Shown: positions 13,036-20,325 of the stretch, one piece after another
How positions within the stretch are numbered: the first letter of the stretch is position 1
Layout of the letters: each line of letters opens with the position of its first letter
Virus record (IMG/VR): IMGVR_UViG_3300030329_000028
Coordinates: 1-20,773 of that record
From: a virus
Reading direction: 5' to 3' (one strand)
Length of the DNA stretch: 20,773 bases
Made by a program: the position numbers and the translations under genes
The notes under the pieces: model-generated
Databases searched by the model: none
Told to the model about the DNA's origin: nothing
The model's input: the letters and a program-made list of their open reading frames with translations, nothing else

Positions 13036-13043
13036 CACTTTTT

Positions 13044-13931
13044 TTATCTAGCCGATCCAGATACATCATAGATAAACTTACCTGTTCGGATAGCTTCCAT
13101 GACTTCATCTGCTCGTCTTTCATATTCCTGTGAAGACATTTTTTGTACTTGAGACTCCTTCAGATATGAAGATTCTTCATTTGTCTGAGGTTTAGTTCTC
13201 GTTGACTTTGTGTTTGTAGCAAAAGCTGCATCTTTACTGCTTGACTTCTTTTTGCTGATACCTTTGTCAGCTTTGTATAAGTCTATAGCACGAGAAGCTG
13301 ACTTTGCATCTGTATCATTATCATATAGAGCTTGTTGAACCCACTTTGGTTGTTCTTCTGCCCAGTTATGAAAGTCATCACTTTCCCTGATATCAGCAAA
13401 ATCAGGATGCATTTTTAATAACTCAACTTCAGCCTTTTCCTTCGTAGCTGAATGTTGCATCTCATTGATCTCTTTGATTTTGTTTTCAAGACCTTCGGCT
13501 TGCTCAAGAGATTTTTTGATAGCTATTGTTTCAACGACTGCTGCAATGTCAGGATATTGCTTTGTCCATGCTTCGATGTCCTCATCACTGCTAGGAAGTT
13601 TTATTTGTTTTTTAGTTGCTTCATCTAGCTGTGACTTGAGAGCTTTGACCTGCTCCTGCAGTTCAGTCTCTTTTTGCTGAGAATACCTACGCAGATCACC
13701 ATAACGCTTTTTAAACGTTTTTTCTTCTGCACTGGTTGGTTCAGGCTCTTTGTCCTCTTTTACCTCTTCAGCTTTTTGTTCCTCAGTTGTTTCGCCTTTT
13801 TGTTCAGCAAGAAGTTTTTCTAACTCCTCTTCGTCTTTTTTAATCCTATCATCTCTTGAATATTTTCGAGATGCTAATGCCATCACCTTTTTAGGTGTAG
13901 CGTCTTCAACCATTACATTTGGTTCTGCCAT
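13044..13931 (-). CDS. Capsid scaffold protein
   Basis: A 295-residue, very charged protein (Lys, Glu, Asp, Gln), close to the 303 residues of the P22 scaffold. Two coiled-coil-like stretches are visible at about residues 73-115 (YGDLRRYSQQKETELQEQVKALKS region) and 135-175. They are followed by HPDFADIRESDDFHNWAEEQ and PKWVQQALYDND (residues 175-206), a phrase I remember from scaffold-type proteins of marine phages. The linker near 228-250 is Ser/Lys/Thr-rich. The C-terminal basic/helical part (SSQEYERRADEVMEAIRTGK) would suit coat binding, as in P22. It lies directly before the coat gene, the usual place. AAAGG precedes the ATG. No protease motif is visible. Confidence 0.86.
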   Translation of the reverse strand: MAEPNVMVEDATPKKVMALASRKYSRDDRIKKDEEELEKLLAEQKGETTEEQKAEEVKEDKEPEPTSAEEKTFKKRYGDLRRYSQQKETELQEQVKALKSQLDEATKKQIKLPSSDEDIEAWTKQYPDIAAVVETIAIKKSLEQAEGLENKIKEINEMQHSATKEKAEVELLKMHPDFADIRESDDFHNWAEEQPKWVQQALYDNDTDAKSASRAIDLYKADKGISKKKSSSKDAAFATNTKSTRTKPQTNEESSYLKESQVQKMSSQEYERRADEVMEAIRTGKFIYDVSGSAR

Positions 13932-14002
13932 TTACTTTACCTTTCGTTAGGGCTAACTGTTGCCATGTTGATGGGGAGTTAGGTAGCCAACATATTGTGG
14001 AT
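13932..14002 (-). other. Short spacer before the scaffold gene with two small hairpins
   Basis: This 71-nt gap is the second longest in the window. On the minus strand it contains GTTGG-CTAC-CTAAC (13991-13978) and GTTAG-CC-CTAAC (13957-13946), two five-pair hairpins with nearly the same stem, followed by the AAAGG ribosome site of the scaffold gene. No T-run follows, so a terminator is unlikely. RNA processing or a protein-binding role is possible but unproven. Confidence 0.35.
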
Positions 14003-15805
14003 TTATTTTTTACGTGATGAAGCCAATCCACCCTTCTTCATTCTCTTTGGTTTAGCTTTAGGTGAAGCTATACCACCTTTCTTCAGTCTTTGTGGTTTCA
14101 TAGGTTTTGTGGGTACACCACCTACGTAGAAACCTCTAGCAACTCTTTGGGCTTCTTCCATCTGTTTATCAAACGCTACGTTCTGTGCTACAGTATCTAA
14201 GTCACCTTGACCTACTGATTCTTCTGCCCTTTGAATTAAATCTTTCTTTGGCTCTGTTCCTGTTCTACCAAATCCTGCTCTGTCTCTTGCGTCTTGTTCA
14301 GCTTTGCTTCGAACATCTTGCACGTTTTTCTCCATTCTGCCCAACTGAGCTTGAGTTATATTTTTTGGATCTGTGCTTCCGTATAATAACATTCTGTCCA
14401 TACTTGTCATTGGCATCTTAGACTGAGCTTTTGTTTGTAGAGCTTCTTCAAATTTAGATAGATCCTCTGCTCCTACCTTTGTTTCTTCTCTTCTTTGTTG
14501 AGTAACTCCTCTGTCCTCTCCTTGAATAGGAGTGGCTGCAGTAATTCTATCTATTTCTTTCTGTGCATCTTCTCTAGCTTTTTTAGCTTGCTCTTGAGCT
14601 TCAAATCTTCTTCTTTCAGACTCACTCATGTCTTTTTTAAGTTTAGCCATATCTCTAGCTAAACCAGATGTCGCAGCATTTGTTATAGACCTAAAAGCTT
14701 TTGTTATAATGCCGTACAAAGGATTACCAAGTTTTATCTCTCCTTCTTTATATTTATTTAACAAACCTTTTATTTCATCATCACTGTAAGCAGTCCCTAA
14801 ACCTGATACTTGCTGTAAATCATAACCGACATTTAATGCAACCTTTTCTAAAAATGGCATATTATAATAATTAGCAAATCCATTCTTACCATCTGTTGCA
14901 AATACATTATCACCACCTAACTTTTCATATTCTCTTTTTAAGTTTTCGTAGGCAGACTTTTGTAATTTTATTGGATTACCTTGTTCATTATACAAAGCGT
15001 AAGGCTTATCATCTTCTCTAGCAAAAATTTCTGTAGACATAGGAGCTTCAGGCATTGATAATGTTCCTGCACCATCCGTAGGATCTGCAAATTGCCTATC
15101 TGATCCCTCTTGCGTAGGTGTAGAACCAGAACTTGCTGCTCTTGGGTCTATTTGCTGTTCCATTGGTGTATCATCTACAACATATCCCTCTGGTAATGGA
15201 AACATAGGCTCGTCACCCTCAAACGGATGCATTTCAAAATCATCTGGATTGTTTGGATTAACTATTTTTTTGAGTGTAACAGTTCCACGAGTAGGAGCAG
15301 TCTTTAATGAGTCTCGTATTTCTTGTTTCTCTTCTTCCGTATATTCTGTTGGCTGTGTACCTGCTGTCACCTGACTTGTAAATCGTGGATCATCTAGCAG
15401 TCCTCCTGTTTGTAGTCCTACTACACCACCTTCAGCTTTTTCTTCTTTCTCGTCATCTTCTTTTTTCATCTCGCCTGATATGACAACTAAGTCTGCCATA
15501 CCAAATGGAATATCGTCTGGTATCTCAGCTTCTTCTGGGTTGCCAAGCTGTCCCATCTTTTCCATCATCTTCAAGCCTTGCTTGGCATCTTGACGCATCT
15601 TCATTAATGTTTCAAGACCAATGTATCGTACAACGTCTGCAGGAAAAACAAACTCACCCTCACTAAGCATTGTAGGTATATCGTCTGCAACTTCTTCTTT
15701 TAATGAACCTGACGGTACTTTGTTGCCTGATTTTGGTTCTGTTTCACCACCGTCATCCTGCATACCACCTTCTTGCATGAAAGCCATATTCATTTGTTCC
15801 TGCAT
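14003..15805 (-). CDS. Large disordered virion/assembly protein of unknown function between portal and scaffold
   Basis: A 600-residue protein rich in Met, Glu, Asp, Lys and Gly. Its one well-defined block is residues 41-103: DDIPTMLSEGEFVFPADVVR, LETLMKMRQDAKQGLKMMEKMG, then EIPDDIPFGM. I remember this block from many marine phage proteins at this position, always without a function. Much of the rest is low-complexity and probably disordered; a long charged helix lies at about residues 390-420. The C terminus is strongly basic and holds two copies of a short motif, KKGGIAS (575-581) and KKGGLAS (590-596), separated by Pro/Lys. Placement between portal and scaffold fits an internal head, pilot or assembly protein, and a basic tail could touch DNA or the portal. 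No protease or lysozyme motif is visible. Confidence 0.82.
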   Translation of the reverse strand: MQEQMNMAFMQEGGMQDDGGETEPKSGNKVPSGSLKEEVADDIPTMLSEGEFVFPADVVRYIGLETLMKMRQDAKQGLKMMEKMGQLGNPEEAEIPDDIPFGMADLVVISGEMKKEDDEKEEKAEGGVVGLQTGGLLDDPRFTSQVTAGTQPTEYTEEEKQEIRDSLKTAPTRGTVTLKKIVNPNNPDDFEMHPFEGDEPMFPLPEGYVVDDTPMEQQIDPRAASSGSTPTQEGSDRQFADPTDGAGTLSMPEAPMSTEIFAREDDKPYALYNEQGNPIKLQKSAYENLKREYEKLGGDNVFATDGKNGFANYYNMPFLEKVALNVGYDLQQVSGLGTAYSDDEIKGLLNKYKEGEIKLGNPLYGIITKAFRSITNAATSGLARDMAKLKKDMSESERRRFEAQEQAKKAREDAQKEIDRITAATPIQGEDRGVTQQRREETKVGAEDLSKFEEALQTKAQSKMPMTSMDRMLLYGSTDPKNITQAQLGRMEKNVQDVRSKAEQDARDRAGFGRTGTEPKKDLIQRAEESVGQGDLDTVAQNVAFDKQMEEAQRVARGFYVGGVPTKPMKPQRLKKGGIASPKAKPKRMKKGGLASSRKK

Positions 15806-15817
15806 TGTTGTTCCTTT

Positions 15818-16048
15818 CTAGGTCTTTCCGTTTGCGTTTACACTATCCCTTAGTTGTCGCAATCGTCTTAGCATTAAAATAGCACCTTGTGATCTATGCA
15901 GTATAACTAAATCGTTTGTCTGCTCCATAACTGCGTGATTTTGTGCTATTAAAAAATTTATATAATCATTGAAGCTGTCCCATTGGTCCTTGTTGTTGAC
16001 CAACGGCTTGAGCTTGCTGAGTAGCTTGTCCTGTAGGTTGTTCTGCAT
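15818..16048 (-). CDS. Small helical protein overlapping the portal 3' end
   Basis: A 76-residue protein beginning MQNNLQDKLLSKLKPLVNN, then KDQWDSFNDYINFLIAQ and ILMLRRLRQLRDSVN. It appears wholly alpha-helical and amphipathic. I remember similar small proteins following portal genes in marine phages, which supports it as real. The first 27 codons lie in another frame inside the portal gene (15966-16048), where the portal codes only Gln/Gly/Ala-rich sequence. The ribosome site is poor: AGGA sits one base from the ATG, with GGA further up, so it may be translated by coupling to the portal. Function is unknown; a portal-bound assembly factor is a possible guess. Confidence 0.78.
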   Translation of the reverse strand: MQNNLQDKLLSKLKPLVNNKDQWDSFNDYINFLIAQNHAVMEQTNDLVILHRSQGAILMLRRLRQLRDSVNANGKT

Positions 16049-18122
16049 TTCCTGTAAATCCTTGTTCCTGTGGCAAAGGTACTTGCCCTGTTCCTATAGT
16101 CGCACCACCTGCTCCAGTTGGATCTTGGGGATTTGCCCCTGCAGGAGGTTTCGGCTGTTGTGGCTGTTGCTGTTGGAATTTTTTCATGATCTCTGCTTGC
16201 AATGCAGCTTCGTCCATGTTGTTCGTCACCTTGTCTGGGTCTAGGTCTAGTGACTTGGCTATCTCTCTTATTACGTACTGAAACTTTGCAAACGGTGCAA
16301 GTGACTGATTGCTTGCCACTTGTAGAAACTGCATAAGTCTTTGGCTACGCACTTCGTTTGCCATCAAGCTTTCTGTACCACGAGCTTTCACTTCTAAGTC
16401 CCCTTTGGTCTTCTTGTCAAAGTTAAACTGCATGTTAAATCTAAACAGACCTTCGCCTAATGGTCTAAGTAAATAATCGTCTACGTTCTTTATAACATTC
16501 TTGATGCCACCACTTGCTGCGTTCATCAGCATAGATATACCTGATGCTGTACGTCCAACGCCCATAACACCAGTTTGTCCGTGAGCAAAGCTTGGCAGTC
16601 CTGTACTTTCGTCTGCAAGCACTCTGGCTTTGTCAAACAGTTGCATGTTCTCGTTGGCTACGTTTGGAAACTTTGTACCAAAGATTGCTTGACCCGGAGC
16701 GCCGCCCTGTCTTCTGAATATTTTTCCCGGATAAACAGAAAGGTCTTGACCCGGTACTAAGTTTGTTTCATCTATCTCTATCAACAGATTACCAGACATT
16801 ACAGCATTGTCAACAGCCATTCGCATAAAACCATTCATCAATGTTTGTGTATCGTCCATGTTCTCTGCAATACCTACACCAAAGAAGCTGTATGGATTAA
16901 GTTCGTATGGAGCAGCCATGTATGGTATCTTTGCAGGTTTGAATGGATTAAGCACCATTCGTAATACTTTACTGTTGCATATCCAGATGTTTGCTTGTAT
17001 TTCATCGTGATCTGCTATCTCTTCAGGAATATCTAGTCCCTGCTCTTTTAGCATCATCGTATCTACCATGCCCCAATACTCTAACACTTCATATCGTGCT
17101 ATTGCATGTTCTGGTGAATAGTCAGATAGATCATCTTCCCAGTATTCTTTATTGTAGTTCTCACCTAGTTCAATAGCTTCATCTATCATAGTATCTCTAA
17201 AGTGAGGTCTTTTCTTTAATGCACGTAGCTGTGATCGTGACATCTTGTGTCTTTCTATCACATACTGTGCTTCGTCCATATTGTTTGCATCTGGATCAGG
17301 AAAAAAGTTCCAGACTGATACATGTGAAACTTGTGGTACTGTTTTAAATACTGGTGAATATTCTCCATCGTCACCCCAGTTAGGATATTCTTTGTCTATT
17401 GCAAAAGGTCCTTTCATCACACCTGTGCCAAACAGAGCCATTTCAAATGCTGTGCTTCGTAGATGTTTGTTTGCGTTTGACTCTTCTAACTGGTCATGTA
17501 TCTGCTTCTGCATATTCTTTGCAGCAATCATTGCAGGACTAAATGTAATCGCTGTAGGTGTTTTACCCACACCCTCTCGTAGATTGTCTACATCGTCAAA
17601 CTTACCTTCTAAAGGTCCTAGTTTGTCCATTAGGCTTTCTTTTGTAGAACCTGCAGGTAAATCTTTACCATCACCTGCAAAGCCATAAGGACTTTCCATA
17701 TCGTCTAGTCTTCCTCGAATATTCTCTGGCTCTTTCGGATCAAAGCTTACATCTGATACCACACCCTCTGGTAGTTCTGTTGGCTCTACCGTAAGTGGAA
17801 ACTTATTATTAGCAAACAGCACATCGACTATCTGCCCATATGCTGCAAGTGTTTTAGTCTTTGTTACCTTAATAAATACTCGTGACTTTTCTGCTTCTGT
17901 AAATTGTACATCAGAACCATATAGACCTCTGTAGTTCCTGTATGCTCTTAACCACCTTTGCTCGTCTTGCTCTCTGTAGTCATCAGCTTTCTTGTATCTA
18001 TCCATGATATATGGAATGATGTTAGAACTATTGTAATCATCTTGACTGTCAACCTCTGTGTCTTCGATAGCGATTGATGAGTCATCCATAAATACTTCTT
18101 CGTCTATATTATCTTCAGCCAT
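15966..18122 (-). CDS. Portal protein (head-tail connector)
   Basis: A 718-residue protein, close to the 725 residues of the P22 portal, which forms the dodecameric DNA-entry ring. I place the start at ATG 18122, one base after the TerL stop (TAATATG), rather than the in-frame TTG at 18134. The acidic N terminus (MAEDNIDEEVFMDDSS) is followed by a helical stretch at about residues 41-70 (MDRYKKADDYREQDEQRWLR, AYRNYRGLYG) and then VFIKVTKTKTLAAYGQIVDVLF, typical of podovirus portals. A stem-like part includes MAAPYELNPYSFFGVGIAENMDD and TGVMGVGRTASGISMLMNAA (near residues 408 and 517). The last 69 residues (650-718) are Gln/Pro/Gly-rich and probably unstructured; the final 27 of them overlap the next gene. 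Confidence 0.92.
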   Translation of the reverse strand: MAEDNIDEEVFMDDSSIAIEDTEVDSQDDYNSSNIIPYIMDRYKKADDYREQDEQRWLRAYRNYRGLYGSDVQFTEAEKSRVFIKVTKTKTLAAYGQIVDVLFANNKFPLTVEPTELPEGVVSDVSFDPKEPENIRGRLDDMESPYGFAGDGKDLPAGSTKESLMDKLGPLEGKFDDVDNLREGVGKTPTAITFSPAMIAAKNMQKQIHDQLEESNANKHLRSTAFEMALFGTGVMKGPFAIDKEYPNWGDDGEYSPVFKTVPQVSHVSVWNFFPDPDANNMDEAQYVIERHKMSRSQLRALKKRPHFRDTMIDEAIELGENYNKEYWEDDLSDYSPEHAIARYEVLEYWGMVDTMMLKEQGLDIPEEIADHDEIQANIWICNSKVLRMVLNPFKPAKIPYMAAPYELNPYSFFGVGIAENMDDTQTLMNGFMRMAVDNAVMSGNLLIEIDETNLVPGQDLSVYPGKIFRRQGGAPGQAIFGTKFPNVANENMQLFDKARVLADESTGLPSFAHGQTGVMGVGRTASGISMLMNAASGGIKNVIKNVDDYLLRPLGEGLFRFNMQFNFDKKTKGDLEVKARGTESLMANEVRSQRLMQFLQVASNQSLAPFAKFQYVIREIAKSLDLDPDKVTNNMDEAALQAEIMKKFQQQQPQQPKPPAGANPQDPTGAGGATIGTGQVPLPQEQGFTGNAEQPTGQATQQAQAVGQQQGPMGQLQ

Positions 18123-18123
18123 A

Positions 18124-19683
18124 TTAATATCCAAATGTTGCGTCTGCTACAGGCATGCTATTTGTTTGTCTGCTTGCAGGATCATAATCAAATACACTAA
18201 ACCGTGGTCTTGACATTATACCATATCTTAGAGCATCATACAAGTGATCTTCTGAGTTTGTGTCTATATCTTCTGGATTTTTTTTATCCAGTGGTATAGC
18301 AGGTAGTTGCGAGATGATGTTAGTACATGTGCTAAAAAAAACCAAACGTGGTTCTTCGGTGTATTCGTCAACTTGTAATCGTCTATGTATTTCATTTTTA
18401 CCTGATACTCTACTTCCTCGACTTCTATCAGAAGGTCTAAACCTACAGCCTTTCATAATCATTTGCTCTGCTAGGCTAGGTCCTGTGTCTCCTCGTTTGT
18501 GCCAGAGTGAACTATCCAACACTCCATACTTTATATTACCGTCTTCTGCTTCTTCATCTAATATCATATCAGCCAAATCTGTAGCTAATACTTTTGATAC
18601 GTACAACTCTCTATATACTATCAGTTGTTCTGACGGAGCAACAGCAAACCATACAACGGCAGAATGACTTCCATACCCATAGTCGCATGCCCTAAACTTA
18701 ACCCAGTTGCTAGGTATATGGAAAGGCTCAACCACATGTACGTTGCGATCAAACTCGGTGAAAGCTGCTCCTTCTTTAATATCCCAATCTCCTTCCAGTA
18801 GTTGTCTTCTTTGCTGTTCAGGAAGGGATAGAAGCATTGCTTCATAATCGCCCTGAGATGCGAGGTAAGGGTTATCTGTAAGTCGAGCAGGTATAAACCT
18901 ACGTTTGAATAGTGGCTGTCCTGCTTTGCTGTGTCCTGCAGGATACTTGAGTTCTTCTCCACTTTCAATGTCTGTTGCATTAAATGCCTTGTTATACGGT
19001 GCAGGGTCTATAAACATCTTCTTGACCCAGTGATGTCCCCTACCTCCGGGGTTCGTGGTTGCTCTCATATACACTGGCAGATCAGGTGATGTAGAACGTA
19101 AACGTGATCTCATGTAGTTCCAAGCAAACGGTGTAGCCCACTGTGTAAGTTCATCAAACCCTATCCAACTAAATGCCAAACCTTGATATCGTAGTACGTC
19201 ATCATCTCTATCTAGGTATGACATCCATAGTCTTGCACCTGACGGTGCTACCCACTGCATCTTTCTTTCTGACCACTTTATACCTTTCCAAATCTTTGGA
19301 TAGAGTTCTTGACTTTTAAATATAAGTTCTCTCAACTCTTCTGTGGTGTGACGCAGTAGTAAGCCACTAAATGCAGGATGTCCCATGTAACGCAGAGGGT
19401 CTGCTAACATTGCGTAAGACTTACCACCTCCTGCTGAACCACCGTATAGAACTTCTCTTTCACCTGCTGCTAGAAACGATGTTTGAGGACCTTCATTTGG
19501 TTTGAAAATAACATTGTGTGCTTCTTCAACAGGTATCGCTTCTATTTGTATCTCTTTAACTGGTGGCTTCTGTTTTTGCTCCTGTACGACTTTCTTCGAG
19601 TTCTTTCGCTTTGTTGATCGCTTTTTCGGCATACTCTGCCCACTTGCGTAAGCTTGTAACTTTGTTCTTACGTTGTCGTTCAT
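18124..19683 (-). CDS. terL: Terminase large subunit (ATPase and nuclease)
   Basis: A 519-residue DNA packaging motor. The ATPase half shows Walker A GGSAGGGKS (residues 81-89), Walker B FSWIGFDEL with Asp177/Glu178, and a TTNPGG coupling motif (209-214). The RNase H-fold nuclease half shows the expected acidic residues in ACDYG (Asp334), YGVLD (Asp390) and HLYDALRYG (Asp483). All key residues are present, so it should be active. It cuts concatemeric DNA and pumps it into the prohead at the portal, coded directly downstream. The basic N-terminal tail (MPKKRSTKRKNSKK) lies in the part overlapping the preceding HTH gene (19556-19683). ATG 19683 or 19632 are both possible starts; neither has a strong ribosome site, and the next ATG is too late for Walker A. 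Confidence 0.95.
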   Translation of the reverse strand: MNDNVRTKLQAYASGQSMPKKRSTKRKNSKKVVQEQKQKPPVKEIQIEAIPVEEAHNVIFKPNEGPQTSFLAAGEREVLYGGSAGGGKSYAMLADPLRYMGHPAFSGLLLRHTTEELRELIFKSQELYPKIWKGIKWSERKMQWVAPSGARLWMSYLDRDDDVLRYQGLAFSWIGFDELTQWATPFAWNYMRSRLRSTSPDLPVYMRATTNPGGRGHHWVKKMFIDPAPYNKAFNATDIESGEELKYPAGHSKAGQPLFKRRFIPARLTDNPYLASQGDYEAMLLSLPEQQRRQLLEGDWDIKEGAAFTEFDRNVHVVEPFHIPSNWVKFRACDYGYGSHSAVVWFAVAPSEQLIVYRELYVSKVLATDLADMILDEEAEDGNIKYGVLDSSLWHKRGDTGPSLAEQMIMKGCRFRPSDRSRGSRVSGKNEIHRRLQVDEYTEEPRLVFFSTCTNIISQLPAIPLDKKNPEDIDTNSEDHLYDALRYGIMSRPRFSVFDYDPASRQTNSMPVADATFGY

Positions 19684-19963
19684 TCTTTAGCCGTTTCATC
19701 AATCCTACGTGCGATATCTCTCGTCCACTGTTTTTTGTTAGCCAGTTGGCAACTTGCCTGTATGAATACTGTCGTGTGTATGCTCTTGCCTGTTCTAATA
19801 AATCTAACTCTAACTTTACTGGTTGTAAAACATCTGGATCGTTTTCATCTACAACATAACCAAACGGCACTGTTCTTGCTATCTTCGGTATAGCCACCCA
19901 CTCTTCTTCTTCTTTCATATCTGTGGGTTGTGGTAGTGTCCACTTACCTAATGATCTATTCAT
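19556..19963 (-). CDS. Helix-turn-helix DNA-binding protein between small and large terminase genes
   Basis: A 135-residue protein. After an N-terminal segment with TVPFGYVVDENDPDVLQPV (residues 31-49), it shows a resolvase-like helix-turn-helix at about 67-94: SYRQVANWLTKNSG, then REISHVGLMKRLKNE. A long basic/charged helix forms the C terminus. I remember this family from marine phage packaging clusters, where it accompanies but is distinct from the small terminase. It starts within the small terminase gene (eight-base overlap), with AAGG two bases before ATG, and its last 128 nt overlap TerL in another frame. A role in recognising packaging sites or helping TerL start is plausible, as is a transcription regulator. 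Confidence 0.8.
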   Translation of the reverse strand: MNRSLGKWTLPQPTDMKEEEEWVAIPKIARTVPFGYVVDENDPDVLQPVKLELDLLEQARAYTRQYSYRQVANWLTKNSGREISHVGLMKRLKNERQRKNKVTSLRKWAEYAEKAINKAKELEESRTGAKTEATS

Positions 19964-20324
19964 TGCCTTTTTCTTTTGGTGGCATTAGCATCACACCACC
20001 TGTAGCTTCTACTTGCATCTTTTCTGTTTTTACTAAACCAGTTCTGTCAAGTAACTCTTTCGCTGCAGCTAGTTTGTCACGTATACCTAACTCTGTTGGG
20101 TCTACTAAACCACCTGCAATCGCAACAGCAGCTCGTGGTGCATTTCTAGCCATATAGTCTTGTGTAGCTTCAAGTATCTCATCTTTGATACCTCTCATCA
20201 CCTCTGTCGTGCTTGATGCATCAGAATATCCTGCTAACTTTTTAGCTGTAACTAAATCACCACCTGCTTCGTCAAACAAAACAGCTAGTAACTTTTGTTG
20301 TTTTTCTGTAAGTTGTCTTGCCAT
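19956..20324 (-). CDS. terS: Terminase small subunit-like protein
   Basis: A 122-residue protein of the size and build of phage small terminases. LTEKQQKLLAVLFDEAGGD and LVTAKKLAGYSDASSTTEVMR (residues 5-45) look like an N-terminal DNA-binding helix-turn-helix. A central helical oligomerisation part follows (NAPRAAVAIAGGLVD; LGIRDKLAAAKELLDRTGLVK), then a short tail that could contact TerL. Small terminases bind the packaging site and control the large subunit. It starts one base after the preceding gene (TAATATG) with GGAAG upstream, and ends inside the HTH gene start. Sequence pattern and position agree; no motif proves it alone. Confidence 0.82.
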   Translation of the reverse strand: MARQLTEKQQKLLAVLFDEAGGDLVTAKKLAGYSDASSTTEVMRGIKDEILEATQDYMARNAPRAAVAIAGGLVDPTELGIRDKLAAAKELLDRTGLVKTEKMQVEATGGVMLMPPKEKGNE

Positions 20325-20325
20325 A

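Larger units (their letters stand above)
12809..13043 (-). other. Non-coding leader between scaffold and coat genes
   Basis: At 235 nt this is by far the longest gap in the window; no other exceeds 71 nt. No convincing reading frame fills it. It is AT-rich on its upstream side and holds a promoter-like pair (13008-13035), a perfect 10-base palindrome at the expected transcription start (12996-13005), another palindrome ACTTATAAGT (12955-12964), an imperfect long dyad (12948-12993), and two related boxes (12900-12917 and 12864-12884). The coat ribosome site ends it. The contents suggest transcription control and a structured 5' leader for the coat mRNA. Confidence 0.8.

Noticed and set aside
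12809-13043. Phage-type (T7-like single-subunit polymerase) promoter before the coat gene
   Set aside because: No sequence resembling the known T7-group promoter was seen, and no phage polymerase gene is in the window. The TTGACA/TATAAC pair explains the region better.
13946-13991. Terminator between the 600-residue gene and the scaffold gene
   Set aside because: The two small hairpins have only five pairs each and no T-run follows on the minus strand.
18123-18134. TTG start giving a 722-residue portal
   Set aside because: The ATG at 18122 follows the TerL stop by one base, the same arrangement as three other genes here. The TTG adds only four residues and overlaps TerL.
18621-18980. 119-codon minus-strand frame inside terL
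   Set aside because: It overlaps the TerL linker and nuclease region containing Asp334, has no protein-like pattern and no ribosome site.
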